This document shows positions 1 to 9,258 of a stretch of DNA of 26,238 bases, piece by piece. The DNA is from Acanthaster planci (Eukaryota; Echinodermata; Asteroidea; Valvatida; Acanthasteridae), in the NCBI RefSeq assembly GCF_001949145.1, contig NW_019091458.1:773240-799477 (forward strand). Direction: 5' to 3'. The position numbers and the translations under genes were made by a program. The notes beneath the pieces are model-generated. The model saw only the letters and a list, made by a program, of their open reading frames with translations, had not been told where the DNA came from and did no database searches. The stretch's first letter is position 1; each line of letters opens with the position of its first letter.

Positions 1-3000
1 TAAGTCAACCCAACCCTTATCAACTCTTACCTCTCCGTGTAGGCGTTACACCCTGCATCTCGCCAGTCCGTGAGCTAGACGCTATTGCCCTGAGTCGCCA
101 CATGTCGCAGCACAGTGACATGGAGATCGTCGAAGTACCAGCTGAAGAGATCGAAGGAGATCCCAGACTGCCCCAAGAGGATGTGGAGACCAACTACGCT
201 GGGTGGGAACAAGATGGTAATGGTTTGCTGTATTTGGCTGCGTGCATGTACGATAGAGGGCTCTTTGTGGCCATTAGCAACATAAATATGAATCACTTCT
301 AATGTATTTGACCTAGCAATGAGTCCCTTACGGCATTTTGACAAAACCAGGAAAGGCTTCTCGTAACGTACAATGACTGAACAAAGGAAAGCATACTTCT
401 TGTAAAATGGAATATCCGGTACCTCCCATGAAATGACCCAATGTGACATGCATCTCTGTACGTGATACCTCTAGCAGTCACAAGGAATGCCCAGTTTGCT
501 CACAGACTTCTGTTCGGATTTACTTCCTTAGATGACGTTGAAAAGTTGAGTACCAGCGAAAGCTCAGAGGACCTCCTGGATGATTTTGAGGTGGTGCCAC
601 TGCCTGATTGCTTTGATCCTAGCAAACCGCTGGACACTTCAGTGATGGAGAGGAAGAGCTCGGTTACTGGCACTCAGGTAGGTTGGAGGACCTCCACTAG
701 GTCCTTATTTACGTGGTTGTCAGTACCAAGTAGGACAAAGGGCTTTGTGATTGTCACTCATTAAAATGCCAGGGCTGACAGAATTGTCCCAAAATGCCCT
801 TTGTTGGTATTATGACCAATTGATCTTGCATGGCCACTGTGAATGTACTATAAGTGAAAACATCGTTTTTCATCCCTCTTTGTAAACCAGAATTGCAAGT
901 TTATTGTACACTTCGCCATTGTAAACCCATTTGAAACACATGTAAAGATATGTCAATAAATAAATGCATGAGATGTACTTGGGATATTATCCCTTTACAG
1001 AGTACAAAAATGTTGATTTTGCTTGATCCAGTTTTAAAATGATAGGATTTACCATTTGTTCACAGGGAGTACCACTTAGACTTTACAGTTCCAAGAAAGA
1101 CTTAGACTAAAGATTTGATTTAGGTTTTCAGCTTTTTCATGGAAATATCAGTCAATTCACAAAAAAACTCTTGTAGTGACATCTACAGTGCTTTGTGGAT
1201 AGGTTTTCATCAAAGAACATGTTGCGTAAAGATTTCAATGTTTTGAAGCATTTTGGAACAACTTAGGGCTGGCGACCATTTAGACCCGGTTTGAAAAGGG
1301 CCCCCCAGTAAGCTCACCCTGTTGCAAAAACCCCTTTCATACCGGCCTGGCTACCGGCCTGGGATGCTGGACTGGTTGCTGATCTCGAACTTCTCCATCC
1401 TGGGGTCTATTGTTTGCAAGTACTGGTACATGTAATCTGTCCCAGAAGGAACCCGCTTGTGGTTTTTAATCCTTCAGCACTATACAATGTTTACACTAAT
1501 CCGCTTAGACCCCTATTCATCTGTGGAAGCATGGTGGGGGAAGCCTTTCATCAGGGATTTTGAAATGCCGATGTGCAGACAGGCCTGATCCCGGCCTGGA
1601 GCAGCCTGAATGCCGGGCAGGCATTATACAGGGTGGGCTACCGGGGGGGGGGCCCTTTTCAAACCGGGTCTAAATGGTCGCTGGCCCTTACAGAATTATA
1701 CAATTCAGTTGCACACCTTATTCTTGATTAGCAAATGGTCAAAAGGTCTTGAAAACGTTAACCAAATTCTCCCTGAAAGCATGACTTGTTTGGTTTTTTT
1801 TGACAGACGTTTCTTACTCTCTTGGAGCCCCTGCCATTAGCTGCCAAGCAAGATGCTTGTGTATCCACTGTGACATCGTGCAATACAGTGGCAACTGATG
1901 TACCGATTCTGTCCTCGACTACACATAGTGAGTGCCAAACCACTGCCAGTGAGCAGCGCGACGTGGCTAGCAGCGCAAGCCCCAGCTCTGCCGCAGTGGC
2001 AACCGACGTTGACGCGCTGTGTCCAACCTCCCACTGTGAGGCTCAGACGGACGTGCCAGTGGGTACCGTCTCCACGGCAGCTGCTGATGACTCGTTTGTC
2101 CATGTGGTCAGTTCAGAGATTCAGACCAAGATGGCTTCCAGCCCCTCTCGGCAGGACACCGGTGTGAGCGCGGTGGCCAGCTCCAAGTGTGTGGCCACCA
2201 GCGCTGGATCCTCCCTCAACATTGCCAGCTCGGTCACCCAGACTGAGTCCTGCACCTCGCAGGATGCTACCACAGCCACCACTGTACCGGTATCCGTGGC
2301 AGTGGCAACCAGCGTAGATACCCTCTTTAACATGGCGCACAATGAGGCCCAAACCATCTCCTGTGTCCAGCGTGATGCCATCACTCATGCTATCCCAACA
2401 TCCACGACAGTTGCCACAGATGTAGATGCCCTCCTGTCAACAGCTCACTCTTGCATTCAGACTACCCATAATGGCACAAAGGATGCAACCACCGTAACAG
2501 TGGCTCCATCTTCCAACACAGTGGCCACCGATATGGATGTCTCGGTCAACACAAGCCACGCCCATTCTCAGACCACACCGAGTCCTGTGCAGGATGCTAT
2601 TACCACTGCCTGTCCTTCATCCTCCTCAGTGGCCACAGATGTTGACGCGCTATTCAACGTCCCTACTTCAGAGGTCCATGCGGAGCCCCTGATACCAAGT
2701 CAGGTGCCCAGCCCTCTTCAGATCATCAAGATTGTCAGTCCAACAGTGATTGTCGACACAGAGATGGCATCAGCTTCGTACCAACCACAGGCTGGTATTG
2801 TTATCAGTCCATATGGTGAAGCTGTGGATCAGCCACCTAAGATCGTAGATGTCACTGGTCAGCTTGGAACAAACGTTGACACACCCAATCCTCCAAGCCA
2901 GGTTAGTTTCACTGTTGAATCTCGGGTGCAGATTATAAATTCAAGGTATCTTAATGTTGAGTTAAACAAGGTTCCCAAATCTTTTTTATTAATCAAATTC

Positions 3001-5639
3001 GACCTACTCGTTCATGTCAAGTGTTTCAGTCATGAAACCTCTCTGTTAAGCAGAAAATTGAAATGAACACATTCTTCCATGGTTGATTTTTTCAGTCAGA
3101 AATAATGTTTGTAAGGTAAGTAGTCTTGCCAACTTTAGAGCCAGGCATGCAGTGGCCACTGTGGTCTCTTGGCCATCACAAAGAGCCAGTGATTGGCCTG
3201 CAGTACCTGGGCTACAATTGAGTTGTTACTTGCCTGATAAAGGCTAGCAGCACTAGCAGCTGAAACGTCGCTACCAGCAACATGACACCGCGAGTCATCG
3301 ATTACCTTTTTTCTGTATTTGTCATCCACCGCGGTGATTATGTTTATCTCTTCTATTAATTGAGTTGTTAGTAGCAATCAGGCCATCTCAAAGTCCAGGT
3401 TCATTGGTTATTGTCCAATTTGTTTTCATTTGTTTGGATTTCAAGGCGGCTGGAGAGAAAGACCAAGAGGTCTTCCATGATGCAGTGGAGCCCAATGCAG
3501 CCGAGGAACCCAGTGCCCAGGAAGGGGCAGCTGCAGCACCCAGTCAACCCAATGAGCCCATTGCTGGTGACAAAGACCCCATGGAAGCCTTAGGGTAAGT
3601 ACCCAACCTCCAAGTAACATCCCATAGTGCCCAGTCACATTTCGGCATCCCATGGACAAGTAGCCGCAGCCTCTACAATTTTACCCACACAGGACTCACT
3701 GATGGGTTTTTGTTTAAACAATTGCCGTAATAAACAGTCGATTTGTAGTTCAGGGAGGAAAAATTGGTGAAAGTTGGATTTGAATGTGGCAACTGAATTT
3801 CACGTGGCATGCACTGCATTCCAGAAGTGTATTGTTTGTTGTTCAGTTGGAGCATGTTGTGTCTTCTGAACAGCAATTTCGGAGAATTCACCAGAGAATC
3901 AGATTAAGTCTGATCCTGTAGAATATTCTTCTATCAGAAAGAAAAACAATTGCTCAGCGTCCTTTGTCACTGGATGCAGGTAAAAATACGAGAAAAAAAT
4001 CATTCCTAGGGGATGACAGATGCTAACCACGAACCTGTGCCATAGGAAGTGAATGCAGTTCTCTTACAAGAAGCAGGGTAATTAACTTCAGCCGATTTGC
4101 TGTTTACTAAGATTGGAATTTGATCTCAACGCGTATTCCTATTTCCCATGTGATCTGTTTCTAGGTTCAGTGCCCAGAAAGCCTTTGACTATGCAGGAGG
4201 GCTGGTGAAACATGCCTTTGGTCAGGCTGCAATGTCCGTCACAGCCCTGCTTAACCCTCAGGTAAGGAACAAACATTTTAGACCATCTAAGACCAAAAGG
4301 TTGATTTCCACCGTTTGTGTTCCTGAAATGTATGAAAATATACAACTGTAGTTGAAAGTTTCATATACTTGCAGCAAAAGTGGTTGTATTATGTGAATTT
4401 TAAGACTGTTGATTGTTGGCAACTGTTCTTGTTTTGGAGCTGATCAGCCAGCAAACCACTTTAATTGCACAAACCTGAAAATAAAGTATTCTATTTTGAT
4501 TTATCAGATGTGAAGAAGGGCTGGTTGCCAGGAATACATTAAGTCTGAAAACATAATTAAACCCTTACAGCCCCTTTGTATGTTAATCACATGCTGGTGG
4601 GTGGTTTGAAAAATGCAGTGAACACATACGGGAGAATTTTAAGATTTTCAGTTTCCAAAAATCTTCAAAAATGCATCATTTACACCCACATGAATTACTG
4701 TCTGGTGTCCAATGTAGCCTGACAGACAAAATCTATTGACACCCGTGTATTTCAGCCAGGCCTGCAGCATTGTAAAAAGAGCCCAGATTGTGCGGTGTTA
4801 TATAACTTTCTTTTGTTCATGAACCTGGCATAGTGCGCTGCTGACCTCTTTTCAGTAGGGGCCAGATAAGCGTGCAGCGGTGCTGTGTGGCTCATCGCTG
4901 TGGTGGTGGAGCGCTCTTGTCCCCGGTGGTAATCCACTTGCACTGAATGCCACAAACCATGGTATACTGTTTCAAAACAAGGCTGGATTACTTCCACTAA
5001 TGAGAGTGAAAAAATGCCGGTAATGCCCAGCAGCTCAGTCTTTTGTGCAGAGCATGGTCTTTTGTTACAAGGCCCAGCTCTTTTGTCCCGGTTTCGGGCT
5101 CCCCGGCTTTGTGTATAAAGCCTATGTGCTCGAAAACGGGTCCCCCAGCAGTAAGTGGTTAACTTTTGACTATGACTTGGAGTCAAAAAACCAAACCATA
5201 GATCAGGCTTGCGTTCAGCAGGCCTCATCTGCGAGATTTTTTTGTCTGGAAGTACAAGCTTGTACCTTAAATGTACAAGATAAAAGTGAGCAATCCTACG
5301 TGTGACATTGAGAGGTTATGGTGCTGCTTTGTGGCATGGTATACATGCCCTGCACGTGCACTTCACCTATTTCAAACTTCCCTGATGTACAAGAGAGCAG
5401 TGCAGAGTGCACTGTTTTTATCTTTGGTTTTTGTTTTACTGCAGCCTTTGCCTGCGCCAGAGGAGTGGCCAAAGACCCAGATCCAACCCCTGAACCCTGA
5501 AGACCAGCTGGTAGAGATGGGCTTTGGCAATCGCCAACGGAACAGGGAGCTCCTTAAGAAACACAAAGGCCGCATCGATCTGTGCGTACAGGAACTGCTA
5601 CAAGAACAGGACGAGTCCTGGCATGCAGCCAGGCACTAG
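1..5639 (+). CDS. NBR1: NBR1-like selective autophagy receptor, C-terminal part (6 exons, 5' end outside window)
   Basis: NBR1 is a cytosolic cargo receptor that links ubiquitinated cargo to Atg8/LC3 on the phagophore. Exons: ..216 (open to the left edge, or starting at 43 after a TGTAG acceptor), 532-677, 1807-2901, 3446-3594, 4165-4261, 5445-5639. All junctions have GT-AG ends and matching phases (1, 0, 0, 2, 0), and the frame stays open to TAG at 5637-5639. Order seen: an acidic stretch followed by a candidate LIR, FEVV (585-596), then LPDCFD, which matches the human NBR1 segment SSEDYIIILPECFD as I recall it. Next come a long repeat exon, a Pro/Glu-rich linker, a helix containing AGGLVKHAFGQAA that corresponds to the helix preceding the UBA, and a UBA with the MGF signature ending in an NBR1-like Trp-containing tail. 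The N-terminal PB1, ZZ and FW domains would lie upstream and are not visible. Family call is firm; exact exon 1 start is not. Confidence 0.9.
217..531 (+). other. NBR1 intron
   Basis: Donor GTAATG at 217 and acceptor CCTTAG at 531. An alternative acceptor (CACAG at 501-505) would break the phase with the upstream exon, so the later one was chosen. No other feature is seen inside. Confidence 0.7.
532..677 (+). CDS. NBR1: NBR1 exon with LC3-interacting region
   Basis: The acceptor at 530-531 follows a pyrimidine-rich stretch, and the donor CAG|GTAGGT starts at 678. The exon begins with two bases that complete an Asp codon started at 216. It encodes SSEDLLDDFEVVPLPDCFD. Phe-x-x-Val with acidic residues just before it fits the LIR consensus (W/F/Y-x-x-L/I/V). 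Human NBR1 has Tyr at the aromatic position, here it is Phe. The exon ends in phase 0. Confidence 0.88.
1266..1687. mobile_element. PIF/Harbinger-like MITE in an NBR1 intron
   Basis: The ends are inverted repeats of about 40 bp. The left end from 1266 reads GGGCTGGCGACCATTTAGAC, and the right end (reverse complement from 1687) starts GGGCCAGCGACCATTTAGAC, with the match continuing through a shared AAAAGGGCCC. TTA flanks both sides (1263-1265 and 1688-1690). A 3-bp TTA duplication and ends starting GGGC fit PIF/Harbinger. The 422-bp interior has no transposase frame, so the copy is non-autonomous. Superfamily is inferred from the ends only. Confidence 0.75.
1807..2901 (+). CDS. NBR1: NBR1 giant repeat exon (365 codons)
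   Basis: This single exon is bounded by TTTGACAG|ACG and CCAG|GTTAGT and is phase 0 at both ends. The product is rich in Ser, Thr, Ala and Val and is probably disordered. It holds about eight copies of a unit of roughly 36 residues with the pattern QDA..T...PSS..VATDVDAL...H...QT. VAT cores start at codons beginning at 1888, 1996, 2191, 2302, 2410, 2521 and 2629; the third unit is shortened and lacks VAT. The last about 70 residues are non-repetitive. I know of no such array in vertebrate NBR1, where this region is a non-repetitive linker. Confidence 0.88.
1846..2680 (+). repeat. Coding tandem repeat, about 8 units of 108-111 bp
   Basis: This is a protein-level repeat within the NBR1 exon. 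Gln-Thr pairs begin at 1936, 2044, 2122, 2239, 2350, 2458 and 2569, spaced 36, 26, 39, 37, 36 and 37 codons apart. The eighth unit has lost its QT. The words around it are HSECQT, HCEAQT, SSEIQT, SSVTQT, HNEAQT, HSCIQT and HAHSQT. DNA copies have diverged at many positions while keeping the protein pattern, so the array is old and apparently constrained. Confidence 0.85.
3229..3357 (+). mobile_element. Small retroelement insertion with hammerhead-like core and 13-bp target duplication
   Basis: The 13-bp sequence AATTGAGTTGTTA occurs perfectly at 3216-3228 and 3358-3370, enclosing 129 bp in an NBR1 intron. Near the start lies CTGATAA (3234-3240), then a small stem GCTAG/CTAGC (3243-3247 with 3253-3257), then GAAAC (3262-3266). 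That order matches the catalytic core of hammerhead ribozymes (CTGATGA, stem II, GAAAC), which known Penelope-like elements and retrozymes carry. The G-to-A change at core position 8, and extra bases before GAAAC, suggest an inactive copy. The family is inferred. Confidence 0.55.
3446..3594 (+). CDS. NBR1: NBR1 Ala/Pro/Glu-rich linker exon
   Basis: The acceptor TTTCAAG precedes 3446 and the strong donor GTAAGT begins at 3595. The exon encodes an acidic, Ala/Pro-rich linker (KDQEVFHDAVEP...MEAL). It starts in phase 0 and ends with two bases of a Gly codon, completed by the first base of the exon at 4165. Confidence 0.85.
3595..4164 (+). other. NBR1 intron without recognised content
   Basis: Donor GTAAGT and acceptor TTTCTAG. 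The 570-bp AT-rich interior shows no coding sequence, clear repeat or RNA gene. Confidence 0.65.
4165..5639 (+). CDS. NBR1: NBR1 helix plus UBA domain (last two exons)
   Basis: Exon 4165-4261 follows TTTCTAG and ends CAG|GTAAGG. It encodes FSAQKAFDYAGGLVKHAF..., which aligns with the AGGLVKGALSVAASAYKALF segment of human NBR1 (from memory), the membrane-binding helix. The final exon 5445-5639 follows a pyrimidine-rich tract and GCAG. It encodes a UBA of about 40 residues (EDQLVEMGF...ELLQEQDESW) that binds ubiquitin in the family. The stop is TAG at 5637. Confidence 0.9.
4630..5172 (+). repeat. Dispersed repeat, copy 1 (NBR1 intron)
   Basis: About 540 bp that is clearly homologous, in the same orientation, to 23745-24292. 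Shared words include CAGCCAGGCCTG, GAGCCCAGATTGTGCGGTGT, CACTGAATGCCACAAA, GGTCTTTTGTTACAAGGCCC and the shared end AAGTGGTTAAC or AGTGGTTAAC. I see no terminal inverted repeats, target duplication or credible frame. It is an unclassified interspersed family. Confidence 0.75.
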
Positions 5640-7510
5640 AGCCAATCAGAGTACATGATGTGTGTCATATGACGGGCACCCACCAATTAAGTGTACTGTT
5701 CATGTCATATGATGTGCACTAGCCAATAGGGAATCATTGTAATATATCAATTGAATTTCAGAGTAAATAAGTGAAAATAAGAGAAACGATGTGCACATTG
5801 TCACGTGGTACCCAGGTAAACATTAAGGATTCTCGTAAAGTAATTTTGACTTTCAAAAAAGGTATTTAAATCATTCTATTCGGATGATATGAATTTTTTA
5901 AATACATCAAAGGCGTTTAGCTAATCAGATATCCGATTGCATGATATAATAAACGGCAATAGCCAATTAGGATCACTGACATGGAGGTTTGAGTAATTGT
6001 TTAGGTTTATAAGAGATTTATTTACAAAAATAAATAGGCTACAAGCTATACATGTATAGCTTACAAGGGCACAGTTTATCAACACAACACTAAGTTGTTA
6101 TTTTTTCCTTATCGATTTTAAGGTTCCTAATGTATGTATAGGTGTTATTTTCATCAATTTAACATGTATAGTTATTGTATAAGATCGGTCATAAATACAT
6201 CCGATCTCTGCCTCTCCAGTAAAACTGTTTAATCTGTAGCAGTTGCTTTCAATTCATTATTTCCCCTATAAACCATCAATGGTTTGGTTTCTAATGCAAA
6301 AGGAGATGATAGTAACGCATCTGTACTGTTTGTAATGTATCATCTATCACCATTGTTTAATGTTTGCTGTCAAATCTTTAAGATGAGCATACAAGTTCAA
6401 GTGATATGAAGCAAAGCTGTAGTTGGATTAAGAATGATGCATTGGGTTTGCACTGGAGCTTTTTGGATTTAGAATGAGAAAAGAGATTTCAGAGAAAAAA
6501 AGGTTCTATATAGTTGTTAGGGTAATACACCGAAGGAAGCGTCCTTCAAGAAGTTTCATTTCTTTCTTTACTAAAGTGATACTAACATTGATACTGAATG
6601 AAATGTGCATGCGGAAATGTATTTCAATTTTGTAATATTGTACAAAACACTACATGTTTTAGAAATGATATATTGCTTAATGAACACAAAAGGGTGAATT
6701 GTCTTTGGGGCTTAGAGATGTAGATTCTGGGCAGATTTGTGTGAAAGTATAAATAGTGTAACTTATTTTTCGTGGGTGCTGACGGGGATTAACTAAATTG
6801 GCATGATTTTTGGTGCAGGAATGGAGATTGTTGAAAGAATGAATGTTGTGAAATGTTTTGTTTTTGAATATCATTTGTGTAAAGCACATTGTATGAAAAG
6901 TTGTAGGCCTTAAAGACTAAGAAAAAAGGATACACACTTCAAAAAGTTCAGTTTGTCGGTTAGCTACTGTCTGCTTTTACCTTGGGGAAAAATCCGTGGA
7001 TGGTTTGGCAAATCGTAGAAGTATGCATTTCTATCACTTGCCGACCTACATTATTCTTTGTATACTTAAAAGGATTACAATGCGAGTATACACGTTGACA
7101 AGTAACATCTCTACATTTTATTGAATATTATCATTTTGACAATTTTAAACAAAAGATCTACGGAAAAAGTCCAAATGCTTTGGTTTGGAAATTGCCAACC
7201 CATAACCAAATATCGAGGAATATGTCGCAAATAAGCACCATGAAGCACTTGAAGATTGTTGTAAGGAAACTGTATATATTAAACATAGTATATGATATTG
7301 AAGATTGCTAGTGTGTGAAACCGATCTTGGGATTTGAGAGTGAGCACGTAGAATACCCAATGATAAGTTAATGGGAGGTCGGTTGGTCTTGATCTGTGAA
7401 CCATAAACCAACATCTGTTTTACCTAACTGGTATACATGTAACAGCTTTCAGTAACGGCTGTGCACTTAAAATAACATCAAATAAAGGTTATACGTTAGA
7501 TTTTATATAG
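5640..7510 (+). other. NBR1: Probable NBR1 3' UTR
   Basis: The AT-rich stretch after the stop has no gene. Candidate polyadenylation signals AATAAA lie at 5948, 6029 and 7481. The one at 7481 is followed by T/G-rich sequence and is the best candidate for the distal end. A 20-bp palindrome is at 6043-6062. Confidence 0.5.
7481..7486 (+). terminator. Candidate distal polyadenylation signal of NBR1
   Basis: A canonical AATAAA is followed within about 40 bases by T/G-rich sequence (TAGTCTGTCATTTTGCTGGTT). Closer AATAAA motifs at 5948 and 6029 could give shorter forms. Confidence 0.45.
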
Positions 7511-7936
7511 TCTGTCATTTTGCTGGTTATTTTCAGAGCCCTTTTCACTCGTGTTTTGTACAGTCAACTTAATTTCAGCTTTAGGATATTAATGTCTGGT
7601 TTCTTCTAAGAAGGAAGAGAAGCACAGCTTCTCGTTTAAAGTTCAGAAATTGAAGAAAATGAAATAATGACAATGTTTATGAATTCGGACTGGCTGGAGG
7701 GGCCAAAATTAGCAAAGCTTCAAAAAGGCCAGAAGGTGCGACCCTGAGTAAATCTTTCTTCAAACCAAGGCCTACTTCAAAATTCGGCCTACTGTCCTCT
7801 GAATTCCTATGTTTGAAAGTGATTACTGGCCTGTGCACCTGAATACAGGCTTGCACGCAGCATGATTTGCCACTCTTCATCACAGACTCTGCAAGTGCAC
7901 TGTCAACTTAAAATATTAGCTGACAGCCACACAAAA
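7511..7936. other. Convergent intergenic region / 3' UTR of the deacetylase-like gene
   Basis: No coding sequence is supported here. It lies between the NBR1 3' end (+) and the deacetylase-like stop (-). No AATAAA was found on the minus strand. Confidence 0.5.
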
Positions 7937-8803
7937 TCATTTCTTGTGTTTGGGTTCCCAAATGTCGAACCCCTTGTTCACAGCTGGAGCCACCTCCTGC
8001 ACGCAGTTCTCCACTTCCACCAGTCTGAAGTTGGAGTTTTGAACGAGATAATCCATGAGGAAGACCGCAATCATGTACGTGTCCGGTACGTCCGAGTCTA
8101 GACCCAGAATTCCCCCGTTACTTTCCGTCAGCCGGTCTTGGATCAATCGGAGTGCACGGGGCACACGCTCGACGTCCCGGTAGCGGTAGTAGTTTTCTCT
8201 CGTCAGCTTCATACCTTAAGAGTAGAACAGAGATCGTGTGACAAGTGAGGTTGCACGAAGGTTTGCACTTAACTCAGAGACCTTGCAGTCGGCAGCTTGT
8301 CCTCACGCCGCTTTGTTCCGTAGTCGCAAAAATCTTGCAGAACACTTACCTAATCTATGCGGGAAATCAGCAGTCGGCTGGATGATCCTCAGCCCGCGGG
8401 TCTTTGCTAGCGGCTTAAACCTGGCCAAGACGCTGCCGTTGACTGCCGGCCAGTAGTAGGCCGTCTTCAGCCCAAGCTCTCGTAGCCGCATCAGGGAACT
8501 GACCAGGCTCCGTCGGATGAGATTCTTGGGCATCATCTCCAGGTAGGGTCCCGTGTAGTCGCCATCCTCTCTGATCCCAATCCGGAATCGCCGGGCCCAG
8601 GCTGACACTGTGTCGGGGAACTGCTCCACGAAATCCCCGTAGAGGAAGAGGGTGAGGGGGAGAGGGGTAGGGTACGCCTGGAGTGTGGAGATCACCTTGT
8701 GGGCTCGCTTGTAGTTCATGCCGATGGCAACGGCAAGAGAGATGGACCCTGGCTGGCAGAGAGAGTACACATCACCGGCCACTCCCGGCGTATTGACAGG
8801 GAG
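7937..8803 (-). CDS. CE4 (polysaccharide deacetylase-like) domain protein, catalytic motifs lost; 5' exon unresolved
   Basis: Exons on the minus strand are 8803-8350 (donor TTAG|GTAAGT) and 8214-7937 (acceptor CTCTTAAG), joined in phase 1 and ending TGA at 7939-7937, giving 243 residues. The start VYSLCQPGSISLA matches the CE4 opening (C..PG.IALTFDDGP). LTLFLYGDFVEQFPDTV matches the ATFF.G..vekyP strand. The end GGILGLDSDVPDTY...VEVENCVQE matches the closing LxHD and V..C segment, including the paired Cys. However, the metal-binding Asp motif reads AVAIGMN, the HxxxH region (IGIREDGDYTGPYLEMM) has no His, RPPYG reads YWPAVNG, and LxHD reads LDSD. Active CE4 enzymes remove acetyl groups from chitin or similar glycans; this one probably cannot. 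The exon lacks an early ATG, so a signal-peptide exon must lie upstream; the 8804 acceptor (CAAAAACAG) is pyrimidine-poor. Confidence 0.7.
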
Positions 8804-9258
8804 CTGTTTTTGGGGGTTTTTTTTGGTTAAAAACGGGAAAACATTCTCATCAAATTTGGTTATGGGTCCTACTGTCGACGAAATTTGTATTTTTTGCCCA
8901 GCGATCTGAGATTTTTGCCATGTTCATTAACGAATTACTACCAAAAAATAACATTAAAAATGCCCCTCTTTCCTTGTTCGAAAATTTAAGGTTTTGGATA
9001 CTGTAGTAGAAAATGCAGCTCGAAATATGTTTAAGCGATATTTTAAAAAAAATGTTTTTGAGAACGTTGAAGTGTATTTGAAAATTATCTGAAGACACGA
9101 AAGAAACAACTGAAAATTTGACAACCAGTTTTAGACAACCTGAAAAAAATTGAACAATCTTGAAAAATTCATCCTACACCCCAAGCAAAAGATCGCGTAG
9201 AAAGACGCTCGGGGGAGGCATTGTGCTCTTCTGCTGAGGCTACTTTTAGGGTGTGGAT
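8804..9258 (-). other. AT-rich spacer between the two minus-strand genes
   Basis: 455 bp holding neither a convincing exon nor a minus-strand AATAAA. It should contain the 3' UTR of the methyltransferase gene, and perhaps the promoter or first intron of the deacetylase-like gene. Short open frames here are A/T-run artefacts. Confidence 0.5.

Noticed and set aside
4752-5228. 158-codon minus-strand frame in an NBR1 intron
   Set aside because: It lies in a dispersed repeat, shows no domain, and I saw no corresponding conserved frame in the second copy at 23745-24292.
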